From assembly GCF_036959255.1 (NCBI RefSeq), contig NZ_JAWMTI010000003.1, positions 682,001-746,000 on the forward strand: DNA of 64,000 bases. The letters run 5' to 3'. A program made the position numbers and the translations under genes. The notes under the pieces are model-generated. The model was not told the origin of the DNA. It worked only from the letters and a program-made list of their open reading frames with translations, and searched no databases. Origin of the DNA: Olivibacter sp036959255. GTDB taxonomy: Bacteria; Bacteroidota; Bacteroidia; Sphingobacteriales; Sphingobacteriaceae. Shown here in pieces: positions 63,415-64,000 of this stretch; positions within the stretch are counted from its first letter, which is position 1, and every line of letters begins with the position of its first letter.

Positions 63415-64000
63415 TTAATAAAAATCGCGATTTTTTAAATAAGCATCTAATTCTTCTCGAGACATTGGTAATTCATCACCTGATAGATTCTTCAACCAAT
63501 TAATAAAATCATTTTTTATGTCTTCGGTCCATTTACTATCAATTTGTCCGGAAAGATATTTCTTTTCCTTTAACCGTTGTGCCCCAAAGCTATCTCTTAA
63601 CATCGTGAATTCGGAACTGAGTACTAAATCTTCGACGAGGTGAGACGGAATGAATATGGTTCCATACTTATTTGCCAGCACGGCATCTCCGGGGAGTACA
63701 GTTGCTCTACCAATTCGAATGGGTGCATTAATCGTTGTTAAAGTCATTTCCATAATATATGAAGGGTCTTGCCCCTTTGCCCAGACATTGAAGCCTTTTA
63801 TTTGACTTAATCCGTCCATATCACGTACAGCACCCCAAAATATAACACCATTTTTTGAATTGGCATAAATGGTATTTCCTAACATATCACCAATCAATGT
63901 TCCATCGATAATTTTACCATAGCTATCTGCGACATACACATCACCCGGCACAAGGACATCAATGGGCCAGGTGTTTGTCCCGCCTTGGGCAGATCGCTTT
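63415..64000 (-). CDS. RraA-family protein (4-hydroxy-4-methyl-2-oxoglutarate aldolase-like), 5' end beyond the window
   Basis: The frame stays open to the right edge, so the N-terminus is missing; at least 195 residues are visible. The segment R-S-A-Q-G-G-T-N-T-W-P-I-D-V-L-V-P-G-D-V-Y-V-A-D and VIFWGAVRDMDGLSQI are typical of RraA/HMG-aldolase proteins (the R-D-x2 motif binds substrate phosphate or acid). Later TVLPGDAVLANKYGTIFIP follows. These proteins either inhibit RNase E (true RraA) or cleave oxo-acids; the catabolic context with an ACS transporter favours the latter. Confidence 0.83.
   Translation of the reverse strand, partial: KRSAQGGTNTWPIDVLVPGDVYVADSYGKIIDGTLIGDMLGNTIYANSKNGVIFWGAVRDMDGLSQIKGFNVWAKGQDPSYIMEMTLTTINAPIRIGRATVLPGDAVLANKYGTIFIPSHLVEDLVLSSEFTMLRDSFGAQRLKEKKYLSGQIDSKWTEDIKNDFINWLKNLSGDELPMSREELDAYLKNRDFY

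Overview
The window is A+T-rich chromosomal DNA from a member of the Bacteroidota, most likely Sphingobacteriaceae (Sphingobacterium/Olivibacter/Pedobacter-like). The basis is a SusC/SusD pair with an ECF sigma/FecR regulator and an STN-domain SusC, DUF4836, DUF922, HYC_CC_PP and DUF3347 family proteins, lipoprotein-heavy efflux systems, and Bacteroidota promoters (TTTG / TAnnTTTG). No transposase, phage gene, CRISPR array, rRNA or tRNA gene was recognised.

Layout. 0.1-6.7 kb: a TetR repressor followed by a complete HAE1-type RND drug-efflux operon (adaptor, pump, outer-membrane factor), with a shared palindromic operator before both transcription units. 6.7-14.8 kb: housekeeping genes (phhB, a broken acetyltransferase, a GT39 glycosyltransferase with a GtrA protein, a GNAT, a KdgF-like cupin, a GH125 mannosidase, LysR with a methyltransferase, a glycine-zipper lipoprotein). 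14.8-22.0 kb: a proteostasis-like island. An ECF sigma factor, a small possible anti-sigma protein and a ClpP paralogue run leftwards. A SEL1-repeat protein, an HSP90-like GHKL ATPase and a helical-repeat protein with Cys/His residues run rightwards from the same 239-bp spacer and end at a 36-bp perfect palindrome. 22.0-23.9 kb: a CocE/NonD esterase.

24.1-32.3 kb: a copper/silver efflux locus (HYC_CC_PP protein, CusA, TolC-type channel, two different adaptors, DUF3347 protein). The cusA frame is broken by one base beside an A5 run, although the three metal-relay methionines are intact. 33.0-45.5 kb: DUF922 protein, metallophosphoesterase, metallo-beta-lactamase-fold protein, DinB protein, an ArsR repressor with a striking double-dyad operator and two SRPBCC proteins, a Na+/H+ antiporter, a DHA2 transporter and a three-gene DUF4836-type envelope cluster. 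45.6-48.1 kb: an alpha/beta hydrolase and an alkylation-repair operon (AraC-MGMT fusion plus AlkB).

48.1-56.3 kb: a polysaccharide-utilisation locus (ECF sigma, FecR, SusC, SusD, GH88), suggesting uptake of unsaturated-uronate oligosaccharides. The KdgF-like cupin at 10 kb would act on the monosaccharide released by GH88. 56.5-64.0 kb: an aldo/keto reductase, a putative metal-acquisition set (TonB-dependent receptor, thioredoxin-fold protein, DUF4198 protein whose mature N-terminus would be histidine), and an ACS-type MFS transporter, an NTF2-like lipoprotein and an RraA-family protein that runs off the right edge.
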